A stretch of DNA of 64,000 bases from Paraspadella gotoi (taxonomy: Eukaryota; Chaetognatha), in assembly GCA_051294375.1 (NCBI GenBank), contig CM119269.1:14581918-14645917 (forward strand). The letters are read 5' to 3'. This document shows positions 27,203-38,600 of the stretch, piece by piece; within the stretch, counting starts at the first letter, position 1, and each line of letters opens with the position of its first letter. The notes beneath the pieces were generated by a model. That model did not search any database. It saw nothing but the letters and a program-made list of their open reading frames with translations, and was not told where the DNA came from. Position numbers and translations under genes: made by a program.

Positions 27203-30200
27203 GTCCAACGAAATAGGGCGGCGGCAGATGATGATCCCCCATTTTGGTGAAAGATCCGCAAGAGTCGACAAAAGGTGGCTAATGTCGCGTTTCTCGTTCC
27301 CCATTACCCCGGTTTTCCTCCACGCAGGCAAAAAGGAGTTCAATTTCCTGCCCCTAACCTACATCTTACCTCAGGAATTAAAACAGCTCAAACGCGATTG
27401 GGATGAGGGCAAGGGTAAGATGAAGTGGATCGTCAAGCCGGTGAGTTATTGCTCCGGACCGATGGTTTTTTTTACGTTTGACTTGTCACCCCGTGGCCTT
27501 GCACGAATGTAGAACGATAACGTTTGTCCTCGCGGATCCGGCGAGAACGTTTTTAAATGATAAAAAGTTGATAATAATACCCGTGACCGTGATTCATAAT
27601 TATGACCCAAAGTCGTTCTCGGCTTCTTTTTTAATTATTTCCCCTTTTTTTCAATATCCGACTTTCCTCTTTACCTTCCACCTTTCCTTTTATTTATCCC
27701 TTTTCGCAGCCCGCTGCTGCCAGAGGCTCGGGTATCAAAGTGATTCATAAATGGTCTCAAATTCCCAAGAAAAAGTCTGTTATTGTTCAAAGGTAAGTTG
27801 CTAAGAATCCGATCGATATTTTTCTCTCTTCGTCGGTCGATGCCCGACTCCGGCCCACTCACGTTCCCGAACCACCCTCAACCCCCCCCTTTACCAACAG
27901 GTACATAGCTCGACCGTTTTTAATCAACGAGAGCAAGTTTGACATTCGCCTCTACGTCTATGTCACATCCTTCGATCCTCTTCGCGTCTACTTGTTCGAC
28001 GACGGACTCGCTCGCTTCGCTTCCGCCAAGTGAGCCCGAGTTGTTGTCGTTGTTGTTGTCTAAGTTCCGCTTAGAAGACGAGTTGGCGTTGTTGTATAGC
28101 AATACTCACCATTGAATAGTGACAAAAACTTTTTTTTTTATTTATTCATGTCGCCAGTTAATTGTAAAACATTGTTAAACATTTCTCCTCCGATCTCCAC
28201 CAGATATTCTTCGGCTGTGAAATTTCTATCCAACAAATACATCCACTTGACCAACTATTCCATCAACAAGAAGAACGTGGCCTATCGCGACAATGAGAGC
28301 GAGGATTCCTGCTCCGGCCACAAGTGGAGCCTCAAAGCCCTTTGGGGCTACATGCGTCGCCAGGGTATCGACGTGGCCCACATTTGGGAAGACATCAAAG
28401 ACGTCGTTATCAAGTCTATCATTTGGTGAGAGCCGGTCGTTGACCTTGGAGTAAGGGGAGGGTCATTCGTCTCAGTATTTTGAGTTCATCAAAACGTTTA
28501 TTTTCCCAGTGTCGGCTGCGATCATGTGTTGTGAGTATTTTCTCTTTTTTTTCTAGTTCATTGAGTTTATCGCTCAGTTATTTTTCTTATTTCTTATTCG
28601 CTTGTCTGATTGACCGAAAAGAAAGACGTGACGAATGATAAATAGGAATAAGATAAAGAGGGAGGATTTTTGTTTATAAAAAAGAAGTTTTCTATATCGA
28701 TCGGTCGTTATTGTTTACCCCGCTGGTTTTGTTTTCTTCCTCCCCTTCTTCCGACTCTCTCTGTCTCTCACCCACCCTCTCCTTCCTCCACTTCCTCCGC
28801 CAGCTGCGAAGCAAACATAAACAGTTTGATCAAAGCCAACGTCAAACGCCGCTTCTGTTGCCACGAACTCTTCGGCTTCGACATTTTGCTGGACGAAAAG
28901 CTCAAAGGTAAGAACCAGCGGAACGAGCTAGTCCCATTGACTGATGGGTTAAGTTGATTAACAGGTTAACTGGTTTCAAACCAAAAAAAAAGGAAAGAAA
29001 GGCCAGTGTGCGAGGTTATCTAATCCTTACGGCTCCTCCCCTCGATCCATAATTGATCGTCTTTGGACTATGAATGGCGGGAAAGATGATGTAAAAAAAA
29101 GAAAGAAAAGCCCAGCTCCTTTCAAGAATGGATTTATGCGGAGAAAAAAGGAAAGGAAAACCAGGAAGGCCGCGGGGCTTCGGAGGTCGGAATGAAGCCG
29201 TAACGATTTAAAAACTCTGGGAGGAACGAGGAGGAAAGAGACACGAAACTCGGCCGTAATCGTGCCGAGTGTGGAAAGTCCGCGGACTTTGGGGGGAGAG
29301 GGTTGTGGAGGTGAGGAGAGGGGGGGGGGGAAATGGGTTTGACGAAAAAAAAATCTGGTTTTCGTGTTACTGCGGAGATTTTCTTTTCTTCTTTTTTTTT
29401 TCCTTTTTTTCCCCGATAAGAAAACCGGCGAGGTTTCTCCTTTTTGACTTTTAACCGTTTTTAAGAACTGGCGTTGCGTAATGGCCCCGGTTTCCACGAT
29501 ATCCGCCCTCGTATTCTCCCCGTTGGTTCCGAGAAAACCCGTCCTTCCTCCCCCTCCTCTCTCTATTTCCCATTGGCTTTTCCTAAAAAAAAATGATATT
29601 TTCCATTCACTCCCAATACTTTTCCTATATTGGGTTCAACAAGAAAACAAGAAACGGCTGCAAAAACAGGCTCTTTTTCCATTTGGTTAACCTCAATTTT
29701 TTGAATGAGCTAAGTAGAGCTGAGACATTTAAGTTTCATATTACCCGAACGTAGCGGAAATGCCCCTGCAGACGTTTGGTCTTTGTGGGTTTTTTTTTTA
29801 CCCCCACGATATCTCTCCTTCGACCTTCGTTGGCTCGTGAAGACGATTGACGACATTTCGACGCTTGAGGCGTCAATAATTTCAGTTCGTTTTACCCCGG
29901 CTTAACGAGTGTCAGAGAGAGCGTAGAGAGAGAAGAGCCCGCGTCTGAATTAACCTTTCTTTTTTTTTTGACTCGCACTTTGAATCGGTGCGTCCCTTCA
30001 AGAGGCTTTTTGTTCATTGGATCCACGAGTTGATCAGCTGCTCGTCACCGCATCGTACGGAATTACTGTTCCCGTTTACGCAGATCTTTAAGCTCGAATC
30101 GCCTTTGCGCACCTTTCGACTCTCATTTGAATTGACAATGACGTATCGCGGTTTCTCCCACTCTCTTTCTCGCGGTCTCCTCCCACGTCCTTTGGCAATC

Positions 30201-31326
30201 TCCCACTCACTCAATCTCTCTTTTTCTCGCCTTCCCGTCCAACGGGGAAGAGCACATGATTTGCGCGGCCTTGAATAATTTTCATCTCCTCCACGTAGAG
30301 AGGGTTTTAACGAGTTTCTTATAAGTTTTTTTGGGAGTTACTCACTCCTAACCTAACGTTTTTAATATTTGCCTAAAAACTTTAAAAAAGTACTTATTTT
30401 ATGCAGATTATGATAATCCAGACGAAAATCATTTTTTCCGTCTCTCATGGCTCTTGCCCAGCCCTCTTTCTTTTAATATTTGCTCCAGGTCTCATATTTC
30501 ATTTTTTTATGAGTAAGAATTCGAAAGTGAAGTCGACTTCAGTATACTAGACAAGGGAAAGTTCTACTGAGTGATAGAATGTTTTTTTGTGCTATTTTTC
30601 ATTTTAGGTGTAATTAAGCCAATCTATTATTATAGCAAACCACGGCTCTTAAACTTTAAAATTTGGTTTTAGTTTGGCTGCTGGAAGTCAACATTTCGCC
30701 TTCGTTACATTCCTCTTCCGGCCTCGACGTCGGGGTCAAAGGTCAGCTGGTCAAAGACGTCCTCAATATGGCGGGATTCGCCATCCCCGACAAGAACGAC
30801 GTCGCCTCTGGCTCCACCTCAAGGTTTGAACGCTGCGGAATCTATCGAATTTAATTTGCTTTAACTGATAAAATAGGTTATATCGAATAATCTTAATTTA
30901 AAAAAAAACTTTTGTATTGCACTTAGCCTAATGATTAGCTCTAACTTTTCCTCGGTGCTAAAAGTAGTAATACGATACGTTTGTATCTATTAGAAAAGTT
31001 CGCAAGTTTAACGTGCCGGAACAAACGCGGTACGTCTCTCAAAATCGTAACAGAAATTAATCGACTAATGTTCTGGTCGTCTTTCTTTCCCTTTTCGTTC
31101 TTTTTTTGACGCTTTCGTTTAAAACCTTCGCTCGTCCGCGCGCGGCGCCTTCCGCGTCTCTCAATCCCCCCACCTTTTTTTCTCCCACGGCGTCGACGAC
31201 ACGTTCGTTTCGCGATTCGCCTCGCATTCGTTCTCACCGCGTCACTCACTTTCGCACCCTCGCGGAAAAATTAACTCTAAACCAAACCAATCACTCTCTC
31301 ACTGAAACTCCATTTTTCTCCTTCAC

Positions 31327-31384
<58 letters not shown>

Positions 31385-34300
31385 CACACTCACAAAATTC
31401 TCAGATGCTTTAACTCTAGCCATTGTCTTTTGTCTTGCTTGGGCCGAACTCGTCGTTCGCTCTCTTCTTCGTTGGACGGCGTCGACAGTGGCGCTGCTTT
31501 CCCGCAAAATCTAATCATGGACAAAAGGCTCCAGCCCACCACCCTGTCGCCCGACGAAAAGGCCAAGCACGCCTTCTACACGCAGCTCAGGAATCAACAC
31601 GAGGTGCGTTGAGGCGTGCGACGGATAAAATAGAGAGGAAAATACAGTAGAGAGATTTGTGAAGAAAGAAGCAAGGGTATTCACACTAAAGAATTAGTTT
31701 TGCTTGAGCGGCACTTAGCTCCTTATGGTGACTTATGCAATCTTGTCCTATGTGCAGTGTTGAATGAGAGCAATGCTCGTCTCTGGCTCTATTCAATAGT
31801 CTTATCCATCTATTCAGTACATTCAGTATTCATATAAGTAAAATCGTTACAACTTTATTAAAACAATCGACAAACGTTCCATCCCCGTCTAACCCCCCCC
31901 GTCCAGTCCGTTCGGAGCTCGATCCTCGAAACTCTCACCCCCGACGACTTACGGGTTCTTGTGGAGATGGAGGACGAGCACCACCGCCGCGGAAACTTCC
32001 GCCGCCTCCTCCCCCTTCCCGGCACAAACGGTCGTGGAGGCGACAAGTACCTCAAGTACGAAATGAAATACATATTACTTGGAAAAGGGGGGAAAGTCAT
32101 GAAGAGTCTTGATCGGTCAATCTTGGCGCTGAAGGCGTGAGTTAACCTTATTAAAATAAGTATGAAAAAGCTAGAAGCTTAGTTTTTTTTAAAGAAACCC
32201 GAAGATTAAAGAAAAAAGTATGAAACAGTAAATGTATCTAGCAGGTTAAAAATGAGCATGAGTGTTTTATGAGCTATGTTTCGTTGTTGTTAAAAAAAAT
32301 GTTTCGGGGGGAAAAGAGCTGACTTCTGCTGAAGGATGACGAAGGATAGAGAAGAAAATATTATAAATATACAATTGACATGATTAAACATTTTTTTCTT
32401 TTTTCAGATTTATGGAAAAATCTCGGTATTACAACATATTGTGCCACGAATGGACAACAAAATATCACAAAACGCATTCAAAAGGTGAGTGGCGCTAATT
32501 AAAGTCAAATTTTATTTGTTGAGAGGAAACCCTTTAAAACAAACCTAACATTACGACTTTGTCGTGATTTACAAGTAAATCAAATTAAGTTATTATAATT
32601 TAATTAAAAAGACAAAGTACATAATTATTAACGCCACGTTTCTTTTCCCGTACTGTTGATTTTCCATAATCATTCCCGAAATCAACTATACATTTGCACT
32701 ACGCATCTTGTGCCCGACTCCTTCGATTTCGAAACTCTCACCAAACATCTTCAGCTGGTTTGGTGGGCGTGGCTAAGCAACAAGAAAAGACATTAATTGC
32801 TGAATTCGTGAAACAGAGACAAAACTACGCACGAGCCTTCCTTCGTCCCGTTCCCTGTCCGGCACCAGCGAAAAGCAAAAGAGGGCGCCAGGGAAATTCG
32901 TTCTTTCCTTGTTTTTCCAAGACAACGACTCGCAATACTTGTATCGATTTTTCTTTATAAATCCAATTGTGATTCCCGCTAAATTAACCTCGGTCACAGA
33001 TTCATAATATCTTTTGAGGTTTAGGCGGTTGGGGGTGAACTTAATAGAGTTTCATTAAAATTTTATTAAAATCGTAAATTTTTTCGAATTTTCCTGGCGC
33101 CGCTCCAGATCGATAGTTTCCGTCTCCAATATCGTATGTGTGTTTTTCTGGAAAAAGGACCGCCCCAAGATGGCAGCCTAAGACCGACGCCGACGACGCT
33201 TCCGGAAATTCGCAGATCCCCCGACAAAAGTTTCGAACGAAGAAGTAAAATGGTCAAAATGGTCAGTCCGCTGTAAATTTCAGTCCATGATTGTCGCGTC
33301 GCGAAAAAGGCCTTTTTGAGATTCTCCACCTTTCTCACGTTCTCCGCTTTGTTTCATTCCTATTATCTTAAAATGTACCCAAATTGACAAAACATCAGCA
33401 CCGTTTCCTATCATCTCTATTTTTTTTTTTTTTTTCTAATTCTTGTCCCAATGTCATTTCGAAATCAAGTCTGAGATGGAAGATCCCGCGAATGAAGTGG
33501 AGGCGAAAAGGGCTAAAGTAGATCCTTCGGAAAATGAAGAGGAGGTGATGGGCGAGTTCGACGTCGCCGCAGAAACTGAACCCGTCGTTGATTATCGTCA
33601 TGAAAAGATCAACCTAGGTGACGGACAAGCCTGATTCATTCTACGCAATATTAAAAGGGTGGAGGTCGGATGAAATGCTTCACCTTTTCATTCTAATAAA
33701 AGAATGAACCATCTTTTCTGCTTTTGCTGTTGTTGTTGTTGTTGTTGTTTTTAGATAATAAGTCGGACATTAGCTTTAGTCCAACCTGAAACGAACCCCC
33801 TTAGCAATATGTATTCATACAAAAATTAGAGAACTAATATGCTTTGTAGAAGTGATTGATCCCACGGATTGGGACGAAAACAACCGGCGATTTAGCGGCA
33901 AAATCAGAAGAGGCGCTTTTAAATTATTTAATTGCAGATTAAATTTTAATTCTTAATGCCTTTTACCCTCCCAATTGATCACAGGCATCGCGCTATTGCA
34001 AAACTTTTGCCAGAAAGGAATTCACCTGCAGAACCCGGCTGAGGATCAAGATCACCTTTGGTTGCCGACCTTCGCCGGGTTCTCGGCCGAGGCCACACCC
34101 ACTAGCCACAGCAACGGAGTCGTCACCTCGCCCGCCAAGGAGAGATCCAAAACTGGGTGATCATTTTAATTAAATTCGCGGTCTTTCGGTTATTTTCTTT
34201 CGCATTTCTAAGAAAAATATTGTCAAATTGGTCATTTCGGTCTCCGGTGCCCTTTTTTTTAGTGATTTTTCTCTGACCCTTTCAGTTTCACCGCGGCATC

Positions 34301-34670
34301 ACTTCCAAAGCTTCTCTCTAGTTGCCATCGCGGAACGGCCAGTTCCGATTCTTCCTCTTCTCCTTCTTCCTTCTCCAACGTCTCCACCGCCTCCTCGGCC
34401 TCCACGCCCTCTCGCGATTCTGTCGCGCCTCTGCCTCCGCACGCGCCGACGGCGTTCGCTTCGGCGTCGTCGGGCGCCACTGCCGACGCGCCTCGTCGTT
34501 CGCGCCGCGACGCCTCCTTCGACGGCGCAGCAGAACGCTGCCGCAGCGTCTCGCCGCCTCCACCGCCGGTTCACCAGAGTTGCCACGCCTCCGCCGCCAT
34601 CGACGTCTCCGACGATGGTCGCCTCACTGCCGTCGCGGCTCATCCCGCTAACGCGCCCGTCTGCTCCTGA
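8414..34670 (+). CDS. TTLL4: TTLL4-type tubulin polyglutamylase, 5' incomplete (13 exons visible)
   Basis: Enzymes of this family use ATP to add glutamates to tubulin tails on microtubules, axonemes and centrioles, and TTLL4 also modifies histone chaperones. Exons: 8414-8490, 9287-9368, 27328-27440, 27710-27792, 27901-28029, 28204-28425, 28804-28907, 30673-30823, 31489-31603, 31907-32055, 32408-32484, 33985-34156, 34286-34670. All junctions are GT-AG and phase-consistent, giving about 618 aa. TTL-domain motifs appear in order: [12 protein letters not shown] and [16 protein letters not shown], then KWIVKP (nucleotide-binding Lys), [35 protein letters not shown] and [13 protein letters not shown] (metal-binding Glu). 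TTLL4 is favoured over TTLL5 by the SHDW and CHELFGFD blocks and by the post-catalytic [13 protein letters not shown] and SRYYNIL segments. The first exon starts in mid-codon, and the conserved upstream block was not found in 1-8413. The C-terminus is Ser/Ala/Pro-rich; the stop used here (TGA, 34668-34670) may not be the true end. Confidence 0.88.
11566..11778 (-). repeat. tRNA-like short repeat, copy A
   Basis: About 213 bp, diverged from copies B and C but aligned end to end (GAAGAGACAG ... AGTCCACCATA on the + strand). On the - strand it holds a B-box-like GGTTC element within a paired arm, which suggests a tRNA-derived SINE. It lies in the long TTLL4 intron. Confidence 0.6.
12180..12235. 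repeat. (GA)n microsatellite
   Basis: GA repeat with one AAG interruption, inside a + strand ORF of 101 codons (12073-12378) that otherwise looks weakly protein-like. I treat that ORF as unproven. Confidence 0.95.
18100..23305 (-). CDS. Unrecognised five-exon gene nested in the TTLL4 intron
   Basis: Exons on the - strand, 5' to 3': 23305-23087, 22915-22708, 19649-19355, 19238-18797, 18552-18100. This gives 1617 nt, about 538 aa. The ATG at 23305 has an in-frame stop upstream, and the frame ends in TGA. All four junctions agree in phase (0, 1, 2, 0). Exons 2, 3 and 5 have good pyrimidine tracts. Exon 4 uses an AAG acceptor, and its donor is CAG|GCAAGT, so the last intron would be GC-AG. The protein starts Pro/Arg-rich, has a basic KKIRKRK (about 121-127, possible nuclear signal), and then an exon-3 segment with alternating hydrophobic residues ([28 protein letters not shown]) that may fold as beta strands. 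An acidic run of eight Asp follows, and then a basic, Thr-rich, Pro-rich tail. I do not recognise the family and assign no function. Nuclear location is a guess from composition. Confidence 0.62.
21789..22021 (-). repeat. tRNA-like short repeat, copy B
   Basis: 233 bp, nearly identical to copy C. On the - strand, 21988-21917 is a 72-nt tRNA-like segment. Its ends pair perfectly (GCGGCCA with TGGCCGC), a middle arm pairs GGAGGCAA with TTGCCTCC, and a T-like arm pairs CCGGG with CCCGG around a 7-nt loop. GGTTCTAGCCC resembles the Pol III B box. The D arm is too short for a working tRNA. Confidence 0.65.
22204..22436 (-). repeat. tRNA-like short repeat, copy C
   Basis: 233 bp in the same orientation as copy B, 182 bp away, differing at a few bases only. 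One of these differences (ATGACCGC for ATGGCCGC) breaks a pair in the acceptor-like stem. Confidence 0.65.
23306..23420 (-). promoter_or_regulatory. Putative 5'UTR/promoter of the nested gene with YY1-like motif
   Basis: On the + strand, AAGATGGCGGC at 23316-23326 matches the YY1 site often found at start regions of animal housekeeping genes. It ends about 10 bp from the ATG of the nested - strand gene. The DNA around it is CpG-rich and no TATA box is seen. The same motif contains a + strand ATG followed by a 39-codon ORF, so two-way transcription is possible. Confidence 0.4.
23918..23944. repeat. Perfect 10-bp hairpin
   Basis: CCTGTAGATC, 7-nt loop, GATCTACAGG, in AT-rich intronic DNA upstream of the nested gene. 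Function unknown. Confidence 0.8.
27174..27202. repeat. (CT)n microsatellite
   Basis: Short CT run at the 3' end of the long TTLL4 intron, about 125 bp before exon 27328. Confidence 0.9.
27328..30823 (+). CDS. TTLL4: TTLL4 catalytic core exons
   Basis: Six exons (27328-27440, 27710-27792, 27901-28029, 28204-28425, 28804-28907, 30673-30823) carry the ATP-grasp-like core. KWIVKP closes the first exon and [13 protein letters not shown] follows. Then come [35 protein letters not shown] and [13 protein letters not shown]. The usual K-P-W before LLEVN reads K-V-W here because the split codon across 28907/30673 gives Val. Exon phases are 0, 2, 2, 2, 1, 2 at their ends and all match. Confidence 0.9.
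31328..31388. repeat. (CT)n microsatellite
   Basis: CT run in the TTLL4 intron before exon 31489. It could serve as a pyrimidine tract, but the acceptor used is about 100 bp further on. Confidence 0.95.
33155..33262 (+). promoter_or_regulatory. Promoter-like segment upstream of the small nested ORF
   Basis: Within about 100 bp there is a YY1-like CAAGATGGCAGCC (near 33168-33180) and a good ETS/GABP core CTTCCGGAA (near 33199-33207), in a CpG-containing patch surrounded by AT-rich intron. This pairing is typical of TATA-less animal promoters. Confidence 0.35.
33476..33956 (+). CDS. Small acidic two-exon ORF nested in a TTLL4 intron
   Basis: Exons 33476-33617 and 33850-33956 join at phase 1 (CTAG|GTGACG to TTGTAG|AAG) to give about 82 aa. 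The N-terminal half is acidic with a short basic KRAKVD ([11 protein letters not shown]); the second half reads [15 protein letters not shown] possible extra first exon at 33250-33261 (MVKM, donor GTCAGT) would join in frame through the acceptor at 33469. None of these exons fits TTLL4: TTLL4 exon 32408-32484 ends in phase 1 and continues correctly into 33985. ETS-like and YY1-like motifs lie just upstream. The family is not recognised. It could be a separate small gene or an alternative transcript. Confidence 0.45.
33729..33748. repeat. (TTG)n trinucleotide repeat
   Basis: About seven GTT units in the intron of the small nested ORF. Confidence 0.85.
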
Positions 34671-34676
34671 CGACAG

Positions 34677-35375
34677 ATTTCGACCGCTTGGCGTCGAACT
34701 GGCGGCCTCTTTGAGGAATTACCGTCTCCATTCTTTTTACTTAATCTACATCTGTCCTCCTTTCGTGCAACTTATCATAGCCACTGTATCTTCGCCGATC
34801 GCACAATATCTACTACTACTTCGTTTCCCTGCCACAGTCAAATTATAACTGGTAAATTTTTTTTTCTTTTAACAACCGGGACCCTTAATTTCAGAATTGA
34901 AGTAGGATATGATGCAATTAGCTAATTACTTAATAGAAGCATTAAATTTAAATCGATTTTTTTTTCTTTATCAGATTAATTTTTAGGCAACCTAGTATAC
35001 GCGGTAATGATAAGTAATAGGATAATTTTTATCACTTAACCCTTGTGACATGGCCTCTGTTTCCTTTTTTCAGCCCTATTTAAGGCTCCGTTTTCAATTG
35101 AATCTCCTTTTCCTCTTCCGCCGATTCTTTCGTCCTGTCTCCTTTATCGTCATCCTCCCCCACGCCCGCCCACGTACTCATGTCCTGCGCCTCCTCTCGC
35201 TTTCAAAACCCCCACGGCGACGACGACGAAAAGCTCCCCCAGAGCTCGCGGCGAAACTAGCTCCTCTTCTCTCTCGCGCGACGGCACGCTCCATGAAATG
35301 GCGCCTCTCAGCGACTTCGACCTACGTTCGACGCCGAACTACCGAGCGGCGCGTTTCTGGTTTCGATCGGCTTAG
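34677..35375 (+). CDS. Possible 3' extension of TTLL4 (two segments)
   Basis: The frame used by the last TTLL4 exon stays open after the TGA at 34668 for about 58 codons, up to a good donor at 34851 (ACTG|GTAAAT, phase 1). A strong acceptor at 35073 (CCTTTTTTCAG) opens the same frame, phase-matched, for 100 codons to a TAG at 35373-35375. The second segment is Pro/Ser/Thr-rich and includes DGTLHEMAPLSDFDLRS. An AATAAA follows at 35626. This could be the real C-terminus if a short intron removes the TGA, or a separate or non-coding 3' part. How it joins the main gene is not resolved. Confidence 0.35.
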
Positions 35376-35625
35376 AGATCGCTCATTGTCGCCAGATGTC
35401 GCGCCGCTGTCGGCCTTGGCGCCCTTTCATGGGAGCGGTGGCCGCGGATGTTTTTCTCGCAGTTGTATTGACAAAATGCGAAGTAGTCGGTTTTGGACGT
35501 CCGTCTTTAGCGAAGCTCTACTGTATAAACTATTATAACCAGGATAAGGAGAGATTAAAAAAAGCCTCGTATCTTTCGTTTTGCTTAGTGAAAACTACCT
35601 CATCTAAAGAAGGAAAATAAATATA

Positions 35626-35631
35626 TTGGTG
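35626..35631 (+). terminator. Candidate polyadenylation signal after TTLL4
   Basis: AATAAA about 250 bp after the TAG at 35373 and about 950 bp after the TGA at 34668. It is the first clear signal downstream of both candidate ends. Confidence 0.35.
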
Positions 35632-38600
35632 AAATCGTATTTAGAAAATGACGCTCACGATCGTCACGCGAGGCGTCTTGATAAAGATCACCTCCGGGCC
35701 TGAAGGGGAATCGACGGCCGATAGTCTAGTCGTCCCAACCCTCTCACTTCGCTAAGGCTTATTCTTACACTCGACGACGTGCCGCTCTTCACGGCCGACT
35801 TCCACTGCCGCTTATCCTTCTCTCTCCCGCTCGCCGCTTCCTTCCCCCCCTTCGGCCTTGGACGTAGTACTTCTGTCGATTCCCCTTCAACCCTTTGCGG
35901 TGATTTTTTCTCAATCGATCCTATTTTGGGGGGGTGGCGGTAAGGGGCTTTAGACTCTAAAAATTCTCAAATTTAAAGGATCTCTGGCCGCAGGTTCGCG
36001 TGCCGATCGTGAACTTACTTTCGTGAACCGTACCGTCCCCGCCCACGAGAGGGCAAAGGCGCTTAAATCGGACGCCCGACGATTTAAAATCAGAGTTTAA
36101 ACAAGTTCTAATAATCGCCTTTTTCTAGCCAATTCTCCTTGGATACTTCTCTTTCCTTATTAACCCTTCTAGTCAGTCTTCATGTTGTAAACATATATAT
36201 GTTTTAGTTACTTTTTTCGGGACCATCTCCTTCTTTTGTGGGAGAGATGTTGGAGCCACTTTTACGTCAATGGGGGACTACAAAGCCACCCGCTTTCACC
36301 TGTCCCTACCTCCTCTCTACCTGTGATTGAAGCGTTTTGAATCGAAATAAGCGGATCTTTATTCTCGGGAGTTTGAGACCGAAATGAGTTTGTAGTTGTA
36401 TTCCCTTTATTTTTATAAACCCGCGTCCGACATTGGTTCTAATTGTAATATTTATCCTTAGAGAAAAACTGGTTTTGGTGCTGAATGCGATGATTATCGT
36501 AGATAGCTTTGTGTGGTCTATTGAATTAGTTCTGTTAATGCCTCTGCTAAAACAGCGTTAGTGTTATGCGATAATGACTAGACTGCAGCGAGAAATTGTG
36601 TCTTAAAAAATTTGAACTTGACATAGTTAAATTAGTTTTGATAAATTCTGTTTCGCACACATAATTGCTCCCTGTATTCGATATAATGTCGCCTTTACAC
36701 CATCGCTTAAAATCAGAGTAAAAATTATTTAACTTCTGTGTCGTCGCAGCGATTCTTGCGGACGGAATTCTGTGACAGACCAAATCTCATTTAAACTGTG
36801 ATTAATATTTTTTTCGTAGTTGTTATATTTTCCCCGCATAAACAAAGCTCATTATAATTTTTTTTAGGGGCATCCACAAATAACGTATCACTTAGTATAT
36901 TTTGATATTATTAGTTATTGATTAAACATAAATTTAAAATTCAGTGTTTCTGACTCGCCCAAAGCTTTAACTTACCTGTGGAATACCAAAATTCATATTT
37001 ATTATTGAAAGCTAAGCATGATTTACTAAAATTGTTTATTTAATTCGAGTTTATATTATTAAAATGGACGATTAGACAATGGACATAATATTGACATTGT
37101 AGATTTTAAAATAAAATATCAATTGAGAAGCACCGAGTAGTTCAAAATAAGCGTTTAATTTTTAACTATTAACACAACTAAATATAGAAACATGCCTTCA
37201 TATGAAAAACACTTCTTTTTCTATATTCCTATTTTAAAAACTAAATTCTTCATTGACATCACCATACCCTATACAAAATATTATCTTCTGCGCCGTTACC
37301 CCTTTATAATATATTTAATATAATTTCTTGCCTCACCCTGCGATGCATCTTCATATTTCCAAACAGGTTATTAGTATCATGAAAAACGTATTACGTGTCA
37401 CAATAACTCGTTTATATCAACTACAGTAGCTGTCTTGTCATTGTGCTATTTTATTGAAATATCGTGCACCACGACATCCGGTCTCTGACATCACTTGTTG
37501 CTGATAGAAGAATAAACCGTAGAAATCCATACAAGTTTTTTTCCCTTCACTTCAGATACATTCGCCTTTTCCAACTTATTTGGATTAAAAAGTAAATACC
37601 TTTATCGCATTTATTTCTAAATCAACTGGAATATTTTGAAAATTTTTTTAAAGCGTGAATTTGTCTGATATGTCGCTTATCATGAAAAAAGAGTTAGTCT
37701 CACTAGAAGTTTTCAAATATTTAATTATAATTAACTAGCTATTCAGAATTCGTAATCACGTTGTCTGTACTTTGAAAGAGTAGTGATATATAAATTTAGT
37801 TTCACGAACTAGGCTAGATAATCCGAAGGGGTATAACTCAATATTATATGAATTCGTCGTTCAATTTATGTATTTGCTGCCTCTTGTTTTTGTGGGGGTA
37901 GAGGTTTGTTTTCTAAAACAAACCTAAAGGAAAGTTAGAAAAGAATTTCCAAATCCCAACGAAATACAACCATTAATATTGGATATTAAATATTCTGTTT
38001 CACTTTAAATTTGAACTAAGAATTATTATATATTTACATAAATAATGGGATAGTAACAGGTGTCTTTAAAAAACGCTACGTTTCCACTACTTAGTACATA
38101 GTGTATAAATTGTATATCATGTGTTACTTATGGGCTGTTGATAGTGTTAATAGTGTTATTGATCTGAAGACGATGAATGCCAACTAAGAATGTGAAGACG
38201 AAATTTGATCTGATTTGATTTGATCTAGTACATTTACCTATTAAGACGGGAGGAGGTCATCCTTTACGACCCACTTTCGAGTTCTTATTTTTCGAGGCAA
38301 GGACATTGTCTTGACAAGATTTCCGCGGCCAGGAAACCGAGGCGACGTATGAGGGCGAGACAAGGTCACCTCGATCAAATCATCTCGGCAAGCCTGGGTA
38401 GTGGGTATTCTCCCCGTTAATTGTCTGAACCCTTTTCTATCCATCGATACGCCAGGCGATGACATATGGAGCGATACGTTATTAAAATTTGAGTTTCTCA
38501 CTCGATCTTCTAATATTTGGATTTAAATCTTATGGAGGTTAAGGTCATTTACCGGAAACCTTGAAATTATCGGCACCCTCTTCCATTCCTCGTTGTCATT

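Larger units (their letters stand above)
23421..27327. other. TTLL4 intron, right part: ambiguous ORFs only
   Basis: 24219-24731 (+, 170 codons) contains an Asp/Glu run from a GAC-rich tract and a GA microsatellite (24620-24637); the - strand is also partly open. 26009-26245 (-) is a protein-like 78-codon ORF ([19 protein letters not shown]) without clear splice sites. Neither can be joined with confidence to the nested gene. Confidence 0.5.

Noticed and set aside
32757-32960. Alternative last exon of TTLL4 (phase-compatible, then a stop)
   Set aside because: The exon at 33985 continues the conserved family sequence ([12 protein letters not shown]), so this one is at best a minor alternative end.
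34228-34848. 206-codon + strand ORF and several - strand ORFs over the TTLL4 tail
   Set aside because: Shadow frames of the GC-rich Ser/Ala-rich coding exon 34286-34670.
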